DNA of 64,000 nucleotides, taken from assembly GCF_002217755.1 (NCBI RefSeq), contig NZ_BCFL01000026.1, forward strand, positions 186,001-250,000, read 5' to 3'. Origin of the DNA: Streptomyces hyaluromycini. GTDB taxonomy: Bacteria; Actinomycetota; Actinomycetes; Streptomycetales; Streptomycetaceae. The position numbers and the translations under genes are program-made. This document shows, in pieces, positions 42,277 to 50,714 of this stretch (the first letter of the stretch is position 1; each line of letters opens with the position of its first letter). The notes below the pieces were generated by a model, which did no database searches, was not told where the DNA came from, and saw nothing but the letters and a program-made list of their open reading frames with translations.

Positions 42277-43674
42277 ATGCAGACCGACTTCGACGTCGTC
42301 GTCCTGGGAGCCGGGCCGGGCGGCTATGTGGCCGCGATCCGCGCCGCCCAGCTGGGCCTGCGCACGGCCATCGTGGAAGGCCGCTTCTGGGGTGGCGTCT
42401 GTCTGAACATCGGCTGCATCCCGGCGAAGGCGCTGCTGCGCAACGCCGAGGTCGCCCAGCTGATCCTGCACGACGCGGAGAAGTTCGGCGTGAAGATCAG
42501 CGGGGAGGTGGGCCTGGACTACCGTGCCGCCTACGAGCGCAGCCGGGTGGTGGCCGACGGGCGCGTCAAGGGTGTCGGCTACCTCATGCGCAAGAACAAG
42601 ATCGAGCAGTTCGAGGGGCAGGGCACCTTCCTCGACCCCCACACCCTGCAGGTCCGCATGAAGGACGGCGAGACGACGCTCTCCTTCCGCTCCTGCATCA
42701 TCGCCACCGGCTCGACCGTGAAACTGCTGCCCGGTACGTCGCTGGGCAGGCGCGTCGTCACATACGAGGAGCAGATCCTCTCCGACAGCCTTCCGGTGAG
42801 CATCGTCATCGCGGGTGCCGGGGCCATCGGCGTCGAGTTCGCCTGTCTGCTGCGGTCCTACGGCGTCGAGGTCACTCTGGTGGAGTTCCTGGACCGGATC
42901 GCCCCGCTGGAGGACGAGGAGGTCTCGGCCGAGCTGACCAGGCGCTTCAAGCGGCAGGGCATCCAGGTCCTGACCTCCACCGCCGTGCAGTCCATCGAGG
43001 AGACGGCGGACAACGTCCGCGTCACGGTCAGGTCCGGTGACTCGGAGCAGGTCCTGGAGGCGGAGAAGGTCCTGCAGGCCACCGGCTTCCAGCCGCGGAC
43101 GGCCGGCTACGGGCTGAACAGCACCGGGGTCCGGCTCACCGAGCGCGGCGCGATCGACATCGACGGGTACTGCCGCACCAGCCAGCCGCACATCTACGCC
43201 ATCGGCGACGTCACGGCGAAGCTGATGCTCGCGCACACCGCCGAGGCGATGGGCATCGTCGCCGCGGAGAGCATCGCCGGCGCGGAGACCATGGAGCTGG
43301 ACTACCGCATGATCCCGCGCGCGACGTTCTGCCAGCCCCAGATCGCCAGCTTCGGCTGGACCGAGGCCGAGGCCCGCGCCCAGGGCTTCGACGTGCGGGT
43401 GGCGAAGTTCCCCTTCACGGCCAACGCCAAGGCGCACGGCTTCGGCGACACGGTCGGGTTCGTGAAACTCGTGAGCGACGCCCGGTACGGCGAACTGATC
43501 GGCGGCCACATGATCGGACCGGATGTGACGGAGCTCCTGCCCGAGCTGACGCTTGCCCAGAAATGGGACCTCACGGTGCACGAGCTCGCCCGGAACGTGC
43601 ATGCCCACCCGACCCTGAGCGAGGCGGTCCAGGACGCCCTGCACGGGCTCGCCGGCCACATGATCAACCTCTGA
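42277..43674 (+). CDS. lpdA: Dihydrolipoyl dehydrogenase-like flavoprotein
   Basis: A 465-residue pyridine nucleotide-disulfide oxidoreductase of the E3 type. FAD is bound by GAGPGG at 11-16; the redox-active disulfide is C42/C47 in VCLNIGCIPAK. The NAD-binding motif IAGAGAIGVEF lies near 182, and the catalytic His-Glu pair is H444 and E449 in HAHPTLSEA. No E2 or E1 genes are adjacent, so it is either a spare E3 or serves another disulfide substrate. Its position after an SDR and an HxlR regulator fits an oxidative or electrophile response set. Confidence 0.9.
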   Translation: MQTDFDVVVLGAGPGGYVAAIRAAQLGLRTAIVEGRFWGGVCLNIGCIPAKALLRNAEVAQLILHDAEKFGVKISGEVGLDYRAAYERSRVVADGRVKGVGYLMRKNKIEQFEGQGTFLDPHTLQVRMKDGETTLSFRSCIIATGSTVKLLPGTSLGRRVVTYEEQILSDSLPVSIVIAGAGAIGVEFACLLRSYGVEVTLVEFLDRIAPLEDEEVSAELTRRFKRQGIQVLTSTAVQSIEETADNVRVTVRSGDSEQVLEAEKVLQATGFQPRTAGYGLNSTGVRLTERGAIDIDGYCRTSQPHIYAIGDVTAKLMLAHTAEAMGIVAAESIAGAETMELDYRMIPRATFCQPQIASFGWTEAEARAQGFDVRVAKFPFTANAKAHGFGDTVGFVKLVSDARYGELIGGHMIGPDVTELLPELTLAQKWDLTVHELARNVHAHPTLSEAVQDALHGLAGHMINL

Positions 43675-43807
43675 CGGGCCGCCCCGGCCCCCGCGGCCTA
43701 CGCATCCCACGCACCCGGACTACGCACATCACGGGATCTCCCGTGCTCCGGCGCCGGACACGATCGATGCGAAGAGTTCGACGCCAGACAAAGCGAGGAT
43801 CCATCGC

Positions 43808-44230
43808 ATGCCCATGATCGACGTGTACGCCGCCAAGGGGCTCATCAAGGACCGCAAGGCTCTCGCCCAGGATCTCGCTCAGGCGATCATGCGCTGGGAG
43901 AAGGTTCCGGCCATCCCGTTCTTCTCGGACAACACCGCCGCGTTCGTCCACGAGCTGGACGCCGACGGGTTCTCCACCGCGGGCGGCGGCAACGACCACG
44001 TGCGCGTCGCCGTCACCACCAACGCGGGCGCGCTCGACAGGGAGCAGCAGCTCGGCCTGGTGAAGGAGCTGTCGGAACTGGTGGCCGCCGCCGCGGGCGA
44101 CCCCTCCCTCGCCGAGCGCACCTGGGTCGCCCTGACCGAGGCGGTTCCCGGCGGCTGGGGCATCGGCGGGCACGCCTACACCAACGAGGAAATCGTCCAG
44201 CACGTACGCGAGTTGCTGGGCAAGGCCTGA
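43808..44230 (+). CDS. Tautomerase-family protein
   Basis: A 140-residue 4-oxalocrotonate-tautomerase-superfamily protein of the longer (two beta-alpha-beta unit) size. After Met removal it starts with Pro (PMIDVYAAKG), the expected catalytic base. ATG 43808 follows GCGAGGAT. A very strong hairpin just after the stop separates it from the convergent VOC gene. The substrate is unknown; relatives act on unsaturated or halogenated keto acids. Confidence 0.82.
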   Translation: MPMIDVYAAKGLIKDRKALAQDLAQAIMRWEKVPAIPFFSDNTAAFVHELDADGFSTAGGGNDHVRVAVTTNAGALDREQQLGLVKELSELVAAAAGDPSLAERTWVALTEAVPGGWGIGGHAYTNEEIVQHVRELLGKA

Positions 44231-44236
44231 CACTCC

Positions 44237-44277
44237 GGGTGTGCCCGTGCCGTCGTTGCGACGGCACGGGCACACCC
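44237..44277. terminator. Strong bidirectional terminator
   Basis: A perfect 19-bp stem (left arm GGGTGTGCCCGTGCCGTCG) with a TTG loop between two convergent genes. No U-tract, as usual in this genus. Confidence 0.88.
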
Positions 44278-44301
44278 GTTCCACGAGCCGGGGCCCGGAG
44301 G

Positions 44302-44730
44302 CTACGGACGGACGTAGGGCCGGGTCATGATCTCCATGTTGTGGCCGTCCGGGTCCTCGAAGTAGGCGCCGCGCCCGCCGAACAGGCCGTTGGTCCGGCC
44401 GGGCCGGGTGTGGTGCGGGTCGGCGTAGTAGGTGACCCCAGCCGTCTCCAGACGGCTGATCATGCCGTCGAACCGCTCCTCGGGGACGAGGAAGGCGTAG
44501 TGCTGCGACTGGATCGGCTCGTCGCGCTTCTCGTAGTAGTCGAGCGTCACGCCGTTGCCGAGGTCCATGGGCAGGAACGGCCCCAGCGGGGCGCCGACCT
44601 CCAGGCCCAGGATCGTGGCGAGGAACCCGGCGGAAAGCTGCCGGTTGCTGGCGTACACGGCGGTGTGGTTGAGCTGGACGGCTGCCGACGGCAGCTCGGA
44701 CACGTGCGGGTGTGGCTGGTCAGGGGACAT
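44302..44730 (-). CDS. VOC-family (glyoxalase/dioxygenase fold) protein
   Basis: A 142-residue vicinal-oxygen-chelate protein. Paired beta-alpha-beta-beta-beta modules are visible, with possible metal ligands in QLNHTAVYAS, SQHYAFLV and AYFEDPDGHNMEIM. Functions in this fold include glyoxalase, dioxygenase and antibiotic sequestration; none can be chosen here. It is transcribed towards the terminator at 44237-44277. Confidence 0.82.
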   Translation of the reverse strand: MSPDQPHPHVSELPSAAVQLNHTAVYASNRQLSAGFLATILGLEVGAPLGPFLPMDLGNGVTLDYYEKRDEPIQSQHYAFLVPEERFDGMISRLETAGVTYYADPHHTRPGRTNGLFGGRGAYFEDPDGHNMEIMTRPYVRP

Positions 44731-45069
44731 CGGTGTGGTCTCTCCGGTCTCGGAACATCCGCTGGGACGGGCGCCGCATACGGGCGCCGGGGCGAGGACG
44801 CGGAGATGGTGGCGGGCCTCTTGCCCGCCTCGGGCTCACGCCGAGGCCGGGAACCTCACTCGTGCATGGCCCATGGCCGACCCGGCAGTCACCCCGCCGA
44901 CTTTAGTGACCGTCGCGAACCGGGGGCAACGCCTTTGCCCGCTGCGCCGGACGACCGCGGCCGCCGAGCGGTCCGGCGGAAGATTTCGGGGGCGAATGCG
45001 GTTCCGATGGCGGTCGTACTATGACTTGACCGCCCAGAAGCCGCTCAGCAGCCGCCCCGAGGAGTCACC
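44731..45069. other. Intergenic, 339 bp, divergent promoters
   Basis: The interval separates the VOC and ArsR-type genes. A plausible vegetative -10 (TACTAT, 45016-45021) lies upstream of the ArsR-type gene, and AGTGACC at 44904-44910 is a possible part of a promoter or operator. No protein gene has convincing start signals here. Confidence 0.4.
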
Positions 45070-45432
45070 GTGGCCCGCCCCCGCACCGCCGCCCGCACCG
45101 TGGAGCACCCCGAGCTGTCGGAGGTCTCGCTCCAGCAGGTGCTGGAGGCGCTGGTGGACCCGGTGCGCCGGATGGTGGTGTCGCAGCTGGCCCGCGCGGG
45201 GGAGGACCTGAGCTGCGGGACGTTCGTGGCGCCCGTGTCGCTCTCGACGCTCACGCACCACTTCAGCGTGCTGCGCGAGGCCGGCGTGATCCGGCAGTAC
45301 TACGTCGGGACGACGAAGATGAACACGCTGCGCACCGACGAGATAGAGCTGCGGTTTCCGGGGCTGTTCTCCGCGGTGCTGGCCGCCGCGGCCGTGGAGG
45401 CGGAAGCGGACGCAGCCCGAGACGGCCGGTGA
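45070..45432 (+). CDS. ArsR-type winged-helix regulator
   Basis: A 120-residue HTH protein of the ArsR/SmtB fold; the recognition region reads VSLSTLTHHFSVLREAGVI. The metal-binding cysteine pair of classical ArsR proteins is absent; a single Cys occurs in LSCGTFV. It is therefore more likely a metabolite or redox sensor. The GTG start has GAGGAG upstream (45058-45063). It precedes a co-oriented oxidoreductase gene with a perfect 11-bp palindrome between them, which is its probable operator. Confidence 0.85.
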   Translation: MARPRTAARTVEHPELSEVSLQQVLEALVDPVRRMVVSQLARAGEDLSCGTFVAPVSLSTLTHHFSVLREAGVIRQYYVGTTKMNTLRTDEIELRFPGLFSAVLAAAAVEAEADAARDGR

Positions 45433-45449
45433 CCTTATTTCGATCGCGC

Positions 45450-45460
45450 TCAAAATTTGA
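45450..45460. promoter_or_regulatory. Perfect palindrome TCAAAATTTGA before oxidoreductase gene
   Basis: An 11-bp AT-rich dyad in a GC-rich context, nested within a wider TTCGAT (45439-45444) / ATCGAA (45466-45471) pair. It is a likely operator for the ArsR-type regulator or another local factor. Confidence 0.5.
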
Positions 45461-45549
45461 CGGCCATCGAACCTTGGGGCAGGGTGAGTGGAGGCGCCGG
45501 GCCGACCCGGCGCGTCTTCTCCCATCCCTGCCCCTAGGACGGATGCGCC

Positions 45550-46557
45550 ATGGCAAGACTCGTTCAGTTCGACCGGACCGGCGGACCCGAGGTCCTCACC
45601 CTCCGTGATGTCGAGGTCGGCGCGCCCGGCCCGGGGGAGGTCCGGATCCGCGTCGACGCGATCGGCCTCAACCGCGCCGAGATCATGTTCCGCGAGGGCG
45701 CCTACTTCTACGACCCGGTCTACCCCTCGCTGCTCGGCTACGAGGCCGCCGGTGTGGTCGAGGCGGTCGGCGAAGGCGTGGACGGGCTCGCGGAGGGCGA
45801 CCCGGTGGCGGTCGTACCGCAGTTCCTGCAGACCGACTACGGCACCTACGGCGACCATGTCATCGTCCCGGCCTCGGCGGTCGTGCCCCGCCCCGCCGAG
45901 GTCGACCCCGTCCGGGCGGCGGCCGTGTGGATGGCCTACATCACCGCCTACGGACCCCTCGCCGAGAGCGGCCGGGTACGGCCCGGTGACCATGTCCTGA
46001 TCACCGCGGCCTCCAGCAGCGTCGGACTCGCCGCCATCCAGATCGCCCGCCATGTCGGCGCGATCCCGATCGCCACCACGCGCGGCCCAGGCAAGAAGCA
46101 GCGCCTCCTGGACGCGGGCGCGGCCCACGTGATCGTCACCGACGAGGAGGACCTGCCCGCCCGGATCAAGGAGATCACCGGCGGCGAGGGCGTCCGCCTG
46201 GCCTTCGACCCCGTCGCGGGACCCGGCGTGGAGACCCTCGCCCAGGGCATCGCCCCGGGCGGCTTCCTGGTGGTCTACGGCGCCCTCGACCCGCGCCCCA
46301 CCCCGCTGCCCAACGCCCAGTCCTTCCCGGCGCTGACCAGCAGCACGTACACCCTCTTCGAGATCACCACGGACCCCGAGCGGCTGCGCCGCGCGGTCGC
46401 GTTCGTCAACGCGGGCCTCAGTTCGGGTTCCTTCGACCCCGTCGTCGACCGCACCTTCGACCTCGCGGACATCGTCGAGGCGCACCGCTACATGGCGGCC
46501 AACGAGCAGGTCGGCAAGATCGTCGTCACCGTCACCCACGAGGGTGCGGCGTCCTGA
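45550..46557 (+). CDS. MDR-family quinone oxidoreductase/alcohol dehydrogenase
   Basis: A 335-residue medium-chain dehydrogenase/reductase of the zinc-free type: the catalytic-zinc Cys and the four structural cysteines are absent. NAD(P)H binding is marked by AASSSVGLAAIQIA near residue 155, and GYEAAGVVEAVG is the GroES-domain signature. It probably reduces quinones or enones with NADPH. ATG 45550 is fixed by the conserved opening. Regulated candidates upstream are the ArsR-type gene and the TCAAAATTTGA palindrome. Confidence 0.87.
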   Translation: MARLVQFDRTGGPEVLTLRDVEVGAPGPGEVRIRVDAIGLNRAEIMFREGAYFYDPVYPSLLGYEAAGVVEAVGEGVDGLAEGDPVAVVPQFLQTDYGTYGDHVIVPASAVVPRPAEVDPVRAAAVWMAYITAYGPLAESGRVRPGDHVLITAASSSVGLAAIQIARHVGAIPIATTRGPGKKQRLLDAGAAHVIVTDEEDLPARIKEITGGEGVRLAFDPVAGPGVETLAQGIAPGGFLVVYGALDPRPTPLPNAQSFPALTSSTYTLFEITTDPERLRRAVAFVNAGLSSGSFDPVVDRTFDLADIVEAHRYMAANEQVGKIVVTVTHEGAAS

Positions 46558-46594
46558 GCCCGGATGCGCGCGCGGGGCGTTGACGCGCCGTCCG

Positions 46595-47227
46595 TCAGCG
46601 CTCCGCCGGTGCCGCCATCCGGGCGGCGGCGTCGTGGATGAGCCGCGCGTGCAGTTCGAACAGGGCCACCAGGTCGACGGAGTCGCCCGTGACCTCCCGG
46701 TGCACGAACAGGCCGTCGGCGCCGGCGACGGCATAGGTGGTCAGGGTGTCCACGACGTCCTCGGCCAGGGCCGGGAACAGGGTGGCGACGATCTCGGCGA
46801 TGCGCTGGTGCGCGGTCTCGCGGACCTGGAGGAAGACCGTACGGCCGCGGGGCTCGGTGGGGCGGCGCTCCAGCGCGAGCATCAGGCCGAGGCGCAGGAA
46901 GTCGGGGGCGGCGACGAGGGACCTGGCCACGTTCGCGGCCATCATGGTGACCCGTTCCAGCGGGGTGCCCGCGTCCTCGCCGGGCAGTTCGACGGCCCTG
47001 AGCCAGGTCTCGAAGCTGCGCTCGATGACGGCGGCGATCAGGTCGTCCTTGTCCTTGAAGTGCCAGTAGATCGAGCTGGCGGGCAGCCCGCACTTGGCGC
47101 TGACGGCCGCGATGGAGGTGCCGTCGTAGCCGCGCTCGCCGGCGATCTCCACGGTGGCGTCGAGGATGCGCTGGCGCGACTCCACCCCGTTCGCACGCTT
47201 CCTGCGCGTCGTCTGCGGCCCGGTCAT
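46595..47227 (-). CDS. TetR-family transcriptional regulator
   Basis: A 210-residue repressor. The N-terminal HTH covers about 20-65 (SRQRILDATVEIAGERGYDG, SIYWHFKDKDDLIAAVI) and the C-terminal ligand-binding domain is helical. ATG 47227 is chosen over 47305 because GAGAGGCG lies upstream and the basic RRKRANG segment then directly precedes the HTH. It is convergent with the MDR gene, which could be its target along with itself. Confidence 0.9.
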   Translation of the reverse strand: MTGPQTTRRKRANGVESRQRILDATVEIAGERGYDGTSIAAVSAKCGLPASSIYWHFKDKDDLIAAVIERSFETWLRAVELPGEDAGTPLERVTMMAANVARSLVAAPDFLRLGLMLALERRPTEPRGRTVFLQVRETAHQRIAEIVATLFPALAEDVVDTLTTYAVAGADGLFVHREVTGDSVDLVALFELHARLIHDAAARMAAPAER

Positions 47228-47330
47228 CTCTGCGCCTCTCGGGGACGGGATCGCGGCGGCCCCGGTGGCGGGCCGCCCCTGCAGTGACCACTTTAATTGG
47301 AACATCCCCTACAGCAGGAACCGCCTGCCC

Positions 47331-47375
47331 GGGTCCGGGGCCCCCGGGTCCGGGGCCCCCGGGTCCGGGGCCCCC
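47331..47375. repeat. Three perfect 15-bp tandem repeats
   Basis: The unit GGGTCCGGGGCCCCC occurs three times without a mismatch, 11 bp beyond the MarR gene stop and upstream of the TetR gene. Each unit contains the self-complementary GGGGCCCC, so the array can form stacked hairpins. Confidence 0.9.
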
Positions 47376-47386
47376 GTGGCCGGGTG

Positions 47387-47932
47387 TCAGCCGAGGCCCA
47401 GGCGGGCCTCCATCACGGCGACCAGCCGTCGCAGCGCCCCGGTCACCCACTCGCGGTCCTCGCCCAGGCCGTCCAGCAGGCCGATCTCGACGGAGAGCTG
47501 CCGGGGGAAGAGGTCGTCGACCGCCTTCGCGCCGGCCTCGGTGATGGTGACCAGCGCGGCGCGCCGGTCGGCGGGGTTGGGCGTACGGGTGATGAAACCG
47601 CGCTGTTCCAGTCTGCCGAGGGTCTTGCTGACCCCCGCGCGGGAGAGACCCAGCCGCTCGGCGAGGCTCCGGGCGATGAACGGCTCGGTCGCGTGCCGCA
47701 GGGGGATCAGCATGTCGACCTCCGGCGCGGTGAGCGGAGCACCCGCGTAGAGGGGCTCGACGGAGCGGCTGAGCAGACCGGTGGCGTGCTTGAGCAGCCC
47801 GACCAGCTCCATGGGGGTGGTGTCCAGGCCGGGATTGTGCGCCGCCCACTGGGCGCCGACGTCCGCGGCGGACGGAGTGGACGGGGCGGAGGGGTTGGGG
47901 GAGGGCATGCGGCTCGTCTTCTCGCTCTCCAT
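47387..47932 (-). CDS. MarR-family transcriptional regulator
   Basis: A 181-residue winged-helix regulator (PLTAPEVDMLIPL, SLAERLGLSRAGVSKTLGRL, wing NPADRRAALVTITEAG). It is divergent from a Bcr/CflA drug exporter, the classical MarR-efflux arrangement. The start is ATG 47932 or ATG 47908; neither has a clear Shine-Dalgarno site, so the mRNA may be leaderless. A TTAG-N8-CTAT operator-like site is 6 nt upstream. It probably represses itself and the exporter until a toxic ligand binds. Confidence 0.88.
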   Translation of the reverse strand: MESEKTSRMPSPNPSAPSTPSAADVGAQWAAHNPGLDTTPMELVGLLKHATGLLSRSVEPLYAGAPLTAPEVDMLIPLRHATEPFIARSLAERLGLSRAGVSKTLGRLEQRGFITRTPNPADRRAALVTITEAGAKAVDDLFPRQLSVEIGLLDGLGEDREWVTGALRRLVAVMEARLGLG

Positions 47933-47937
47933 GTGTG

Positions 47938-47953
47938 TTAGCTGGTGAACTAT
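47938..47953. promoter_or_regulatory. Candidate MarR operator
   Basis: TTAGCTGGTGAACTAT fits the loose TTAG.T....A.CTAA-type MarR box, with TAG/CTA arms plus an inner T/A pair. It lies in the 38-bp space between two divergent start codons, where binding would block both promoters. Confidence 0.45.
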
Positions 47954-47970
47954 CGGCTACCTTTATTTCC

Positions 47971-49248
47971 ATGGTAGCTCCGTCATCCTCGCGCAACCGC
48001 GACGACGCCGTCCCCGACACCGCCGGACCTGCGCCTTCGGGTCGTACGGCCACCGCCCTCATCGTCGTGCTCGGCGCGCTGACCGCCGTCGCCCCGCTCG
48101 CCACCGACATGTACGTCCCCGGTTTCCCCGCGCTGGGGAAGGCGCTCGGTGCGAGCAGTTCGGCCGTGCAGCTGACGATGACCGCGTTCCTGGCCGGACT
48201 CGTCGTCGGCCAGCTGGTCATCGGCCCGCTCAGCGACGGCCTCGGCCGGCGCCGGCTGCTCATGGCCGGGTCGGCCGGATTCGTCCTCTGCTCGGTCGCC
48301 TGCGCCGCCGCCCCGGACATCGCCGCCCTCACCGGTGCCCGCTTCCTGCAGGGTGTGGCGGGCGCGGCCGGCATGGTGCTGGCCAGGGCCGTCCTCACCG
48401 ACCGGTTCCACGGACCCGAACTGCCGCGCTACTTCGCGGTGCTGTCACAGGTGATCGGCGTGGCGCCGATCGCCGCGCCGGTGCTCGGCGGGGCCGTCCT
48501 CGCCGTCTCCACCTGGCGGGCGGTCTTCGCCGTGCTGGCCGTGCTCGGGGTGCTGCTCCTGCTCGCCGTCGTACGGGCGGTGCCCGAGTCGCTGCCGCCG
48601 GAGCGACGCCACGGCGGCGGACTCGCCGGGACCTTCCGGGCCATGGGCGCACTGCTCGCCGGTCGCGCGTTCATGGGATACGTCCTGGTGGTCGCCCTCG
48701 TCTCGGCCGCGATGTTCGCCTACATCAGCGGCTCCAGCTTCGTCTTCGAGAACCTGCACGGCGTCTCCTCGACCACCTACTCCCTCATCTTCGCCGGCAA
48801 CGCCGTCGCCATGCTGGCCGCCGGGGCCTGCTTCGCCCGCCTGGCCGGGCGCGGCACCCGCCTGAACACCCTGCTCTCGGCCGGGGTCGGGATCGCCCTG
48901 CTGGGCGCGCTGGCGCAGGTCCTGCTGGTGGTGACCGTGGGCGAGACCCTCGCGGGCACCTGGGCCGCCCTGTTCGTGACCGCCGGTGGCATCGGCCTGG
49001 TCTTCCCGAGCGCCATGAGCATCGGCCAGGCGGTCGGCCGCACGGCTCCGGGCGCGGCGTCCGCGCTCCTGGGCGGCTTCCAGTTCCTGTTCGGGGCCCT
49101 GACCGCACCGCTGGTGGGCGTGTTCGGGGAGGACAGCTCCCGGCCGATGGCGCTCATCATGCTGAGCGCGCTGGCGGCGGCGGGGCTGGCGCTGGTGGGG
49201 CTGGCCCGGCCCTGGGAAGGGCGCGGGGAGCCGGTGCCGGCGGCGTAG
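47971..49248 (+). CDS. Bcr/CflA-type MFS drug exporter
   Basis: A 425-residue major-facilitator antiporter with about 12 membrane helices. The DHA1 Bcr/CflA signature PLATDMYVPGFPAL is near residue 40, followed by the loop motif GPLSDGLGRRRLL. It would expel a drug or metabolite in exchange for protons. ATG 47971 has no ribosome-binding site in the short spacer, so leaderless translation is plausible. Regulation by the divergent MarR protein is likely. Confidence 0.9.
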   Translation: MVAPSSSRNRDDAVPDTAGPAPSGRTATALIVVLGALTAVAPLATDMYVPGFPALGKALGASSSAVQLTMTAFLAGLVVGQLVIGPLSDGLGRRRLLMAGSAGFVLCSVACAAAPDIAALTGARFLQGVAGAAGMVLARAVLTDRFHGPELPRYFAVLSQVIGVAPIAAPVLGGAVLAVSTWRAVFAVLAVLGVLLLLAVVRAVPESLPPERRHGGGLAGTFRAMGALLAGRAFMGYVLVVALVSAAMFAYISGSSFVFENLHGVSSTTYSLIFAGNAVAMLAAGACFARLAGRGTRLNTLLSAGVGIALLGALAQVLLVVTVGETLAGTWAALFVTAGGIGLVFPSAMSIGQAVGRTAPGAASALLGGFQFLFGALTAPLVGVFGEDSSRPMALIMLSALAAAGLALVGLARPWEGRGEPVPAA

Positions 49249-49306
49249 CGACAGGAGGCCCTTGTCGCCCACGGCCTCACCCGCCCGCTCGGCGCGACCG
49301 CGGAGG

Positions 49307-49332
49307 CGCGGGACCGGTCCGGCGGTCCCGCG
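49307..49332. terminator. Hairpin between exporter and sensor-kinase genes
   Basis: CGCGGGACCG and CGGTCCCGCG form a perfect 10-bp stem with a 6-nt loop between two convergent stops. Confidence 0.7.
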
Positions 49333-49337
49333 GTGGT

Positions 49338-50714
49338 TCACCCGGCGGGCAGGTCGGTCAGGAAGCGGGCTCCGGAGGTGTAGGCGGGATCGTGCGAGAC
49401 CTCGCCGCCGACGGCCCGGGCCAGGCGCCTGGCGAGCGGCAGTCCGAGGCCCGCGCCGTCGTGCCCGTCCTCCGGATCGGCCCGGCGACCGGGCTGGAAG
49501 AGGTCGCCCACGAACGTCTCCGGCACGCCGGGGCCGTCGTCGGTGACGCTGATCCGCACACCGCCGGGCACCGGTCGCGCGGACACCGTCACCGTGGAGC
49601 GCGCGTACCTGACCGCGTTCGTCAGGAGCGGGCTGACGATGCGTTCCAGAAGGGCCGGCCGGACGCCCGCCGCCAGCTCCGGAACCGTCGCGTCCACGAC
49701 GGCTTCCACCTGCTCCGGCGTCCCGAGGCGGTCGACCAGCCGGTACAGGACCGGCACGACGGCCGTGGCGCCGGGGGCCGTGGCGGTGGTGTGGGCTCCC
49801 TCCCGGGCGTCGTCCAGCAGGGTGTCGCAGATGGTGCGCATGGCCTGGGCGGCCTCGGCGATCACCTCGTGCGTGGCGCGGGTCTCGGCGGCGGAGCGCG
49901 GCCGGGCCCGCCACCAGTCCAGCTCGATGATGATCCGGGTGAGCGGGGTACGCAGTTCGTGGGACAGCTCCCCGGTCAGCTGCCGCTCGTGCCGCAGCAC
50001 GGTACGGATGCGGTCCAGCAGCGAGTCCAACGAGGAGCCCAGGCGTGCGAGTTCGGCCGGATGGTGGGTCGCGCCGAAGCGTTGGTCGGAGCCCACGGCG
50101 CTCCACTCGGTGGCCTGGTCGGTCATGGTGCGCACCGGACGCAGCGCCCGCCCGACGGCGAGCCGGGTCAGCGCGTAGGTGCACGCGAGCATGACGGAGT
50201 CCAGGACCAGGGAACCGAGCAGCACGACGGCCGCGGAGTTGCGGTACGGGGCGAGGTCCAGGGCGGTGACGACCGTCGCCGTGCTGCGGCTCCCGGCCAT
50301 GGAACGGGCGCACAGACGGACGGATCGGGGATGCCCGGCCGCCACGGTCGTGCAGACGCCGTCGCCCCGTACGGCGAGCCGCGCGGCGGCCTTGGTCAGG
50401 GTGCTGTCGGCGGCGGTGGACGGGGGCTTCTCCAGCAGACGTGTCCCCGTGTAGATCCAGACGTTGGCGTCGAGGAGCCGGTCGTTGACGGTCTCCAGGA
50501 CCCGTACCTGCGGGCCGCTGGTGTCCACCGTGGTGGCGACGGCGTCCGCACGGCTGCGCAGCTCCGCGTCCGCCTGATGCTGCAGATGCCGGTCCAGCAC
50601 GGTGTTGAACGCCACGGTCAGGACGGTCATCAGGAGGGCCGCGGTGGTCAGCGCCACGAGCGAGAGCCGGCCGCGCAGTGTGCGGGGGGCCAGGTGCCGC
50701 AGGAAGCCTTTCAT
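49338..50714 (-). CDS. Two-component sensor histidine kinase
   Basis: A 458-residue membrane kinase. Membrane helices lie at about 17-37 and 163-183 with an extracellular sensor of about 125 residues between them, then HAMP, and a HisKA domain with H252 in LSHELRTP. The HATPase domain shows LLTNAVRYA (N box), TDDGPGVP and GAGLGLPLARRLA. ATG 50714 overlaps the response-regulator stop (ATGA). The sensor domain contains two cysteines (CTTV, LCAR) that may form a disulfide. The signal is unknown; DedA and COG4705 neighbours suggest envelope or membrane stress. Confidence 0.92.
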   Translation of the reverse strand: MKGFLRHLAPRTLRGRLSLVALTTAALLMTVLTVAFNTVLDRHLQHQADAELRSRADAVATTVDTSGPQVRVLETVNDRLLDANVWIYTGTRLLEKPPSTAADSTLTKAAARLAVRGDGVCTTVAAGHPRSVRLCARSMAGSRSTATVVTALDLAPYRNSAAVVLLGSLVLDSVMLACTYALTRLAVGRALRPVRTMTDQATEWSAVGSDQRFGATHHPAELARLGSSLDSLLDRIRTVLRHERQLTGELSHELRTPLTRIIIELDWWRARPRSAAETRATHEVIAEAAQAMRTICDTLLDDAREGAHTTATAPGATAVVPVLYRLVDRLGTPEQVEAVVDATVPELAAGVRPALLERIVSPLLTNAVRYARSTVTVSARPVPGGVRISVTDDGPGVPETFVGDLFQPGRRADPEDGHDGAGLGLPLARRLARAVGGEVSHDPAYTSGARFLTDLPAG

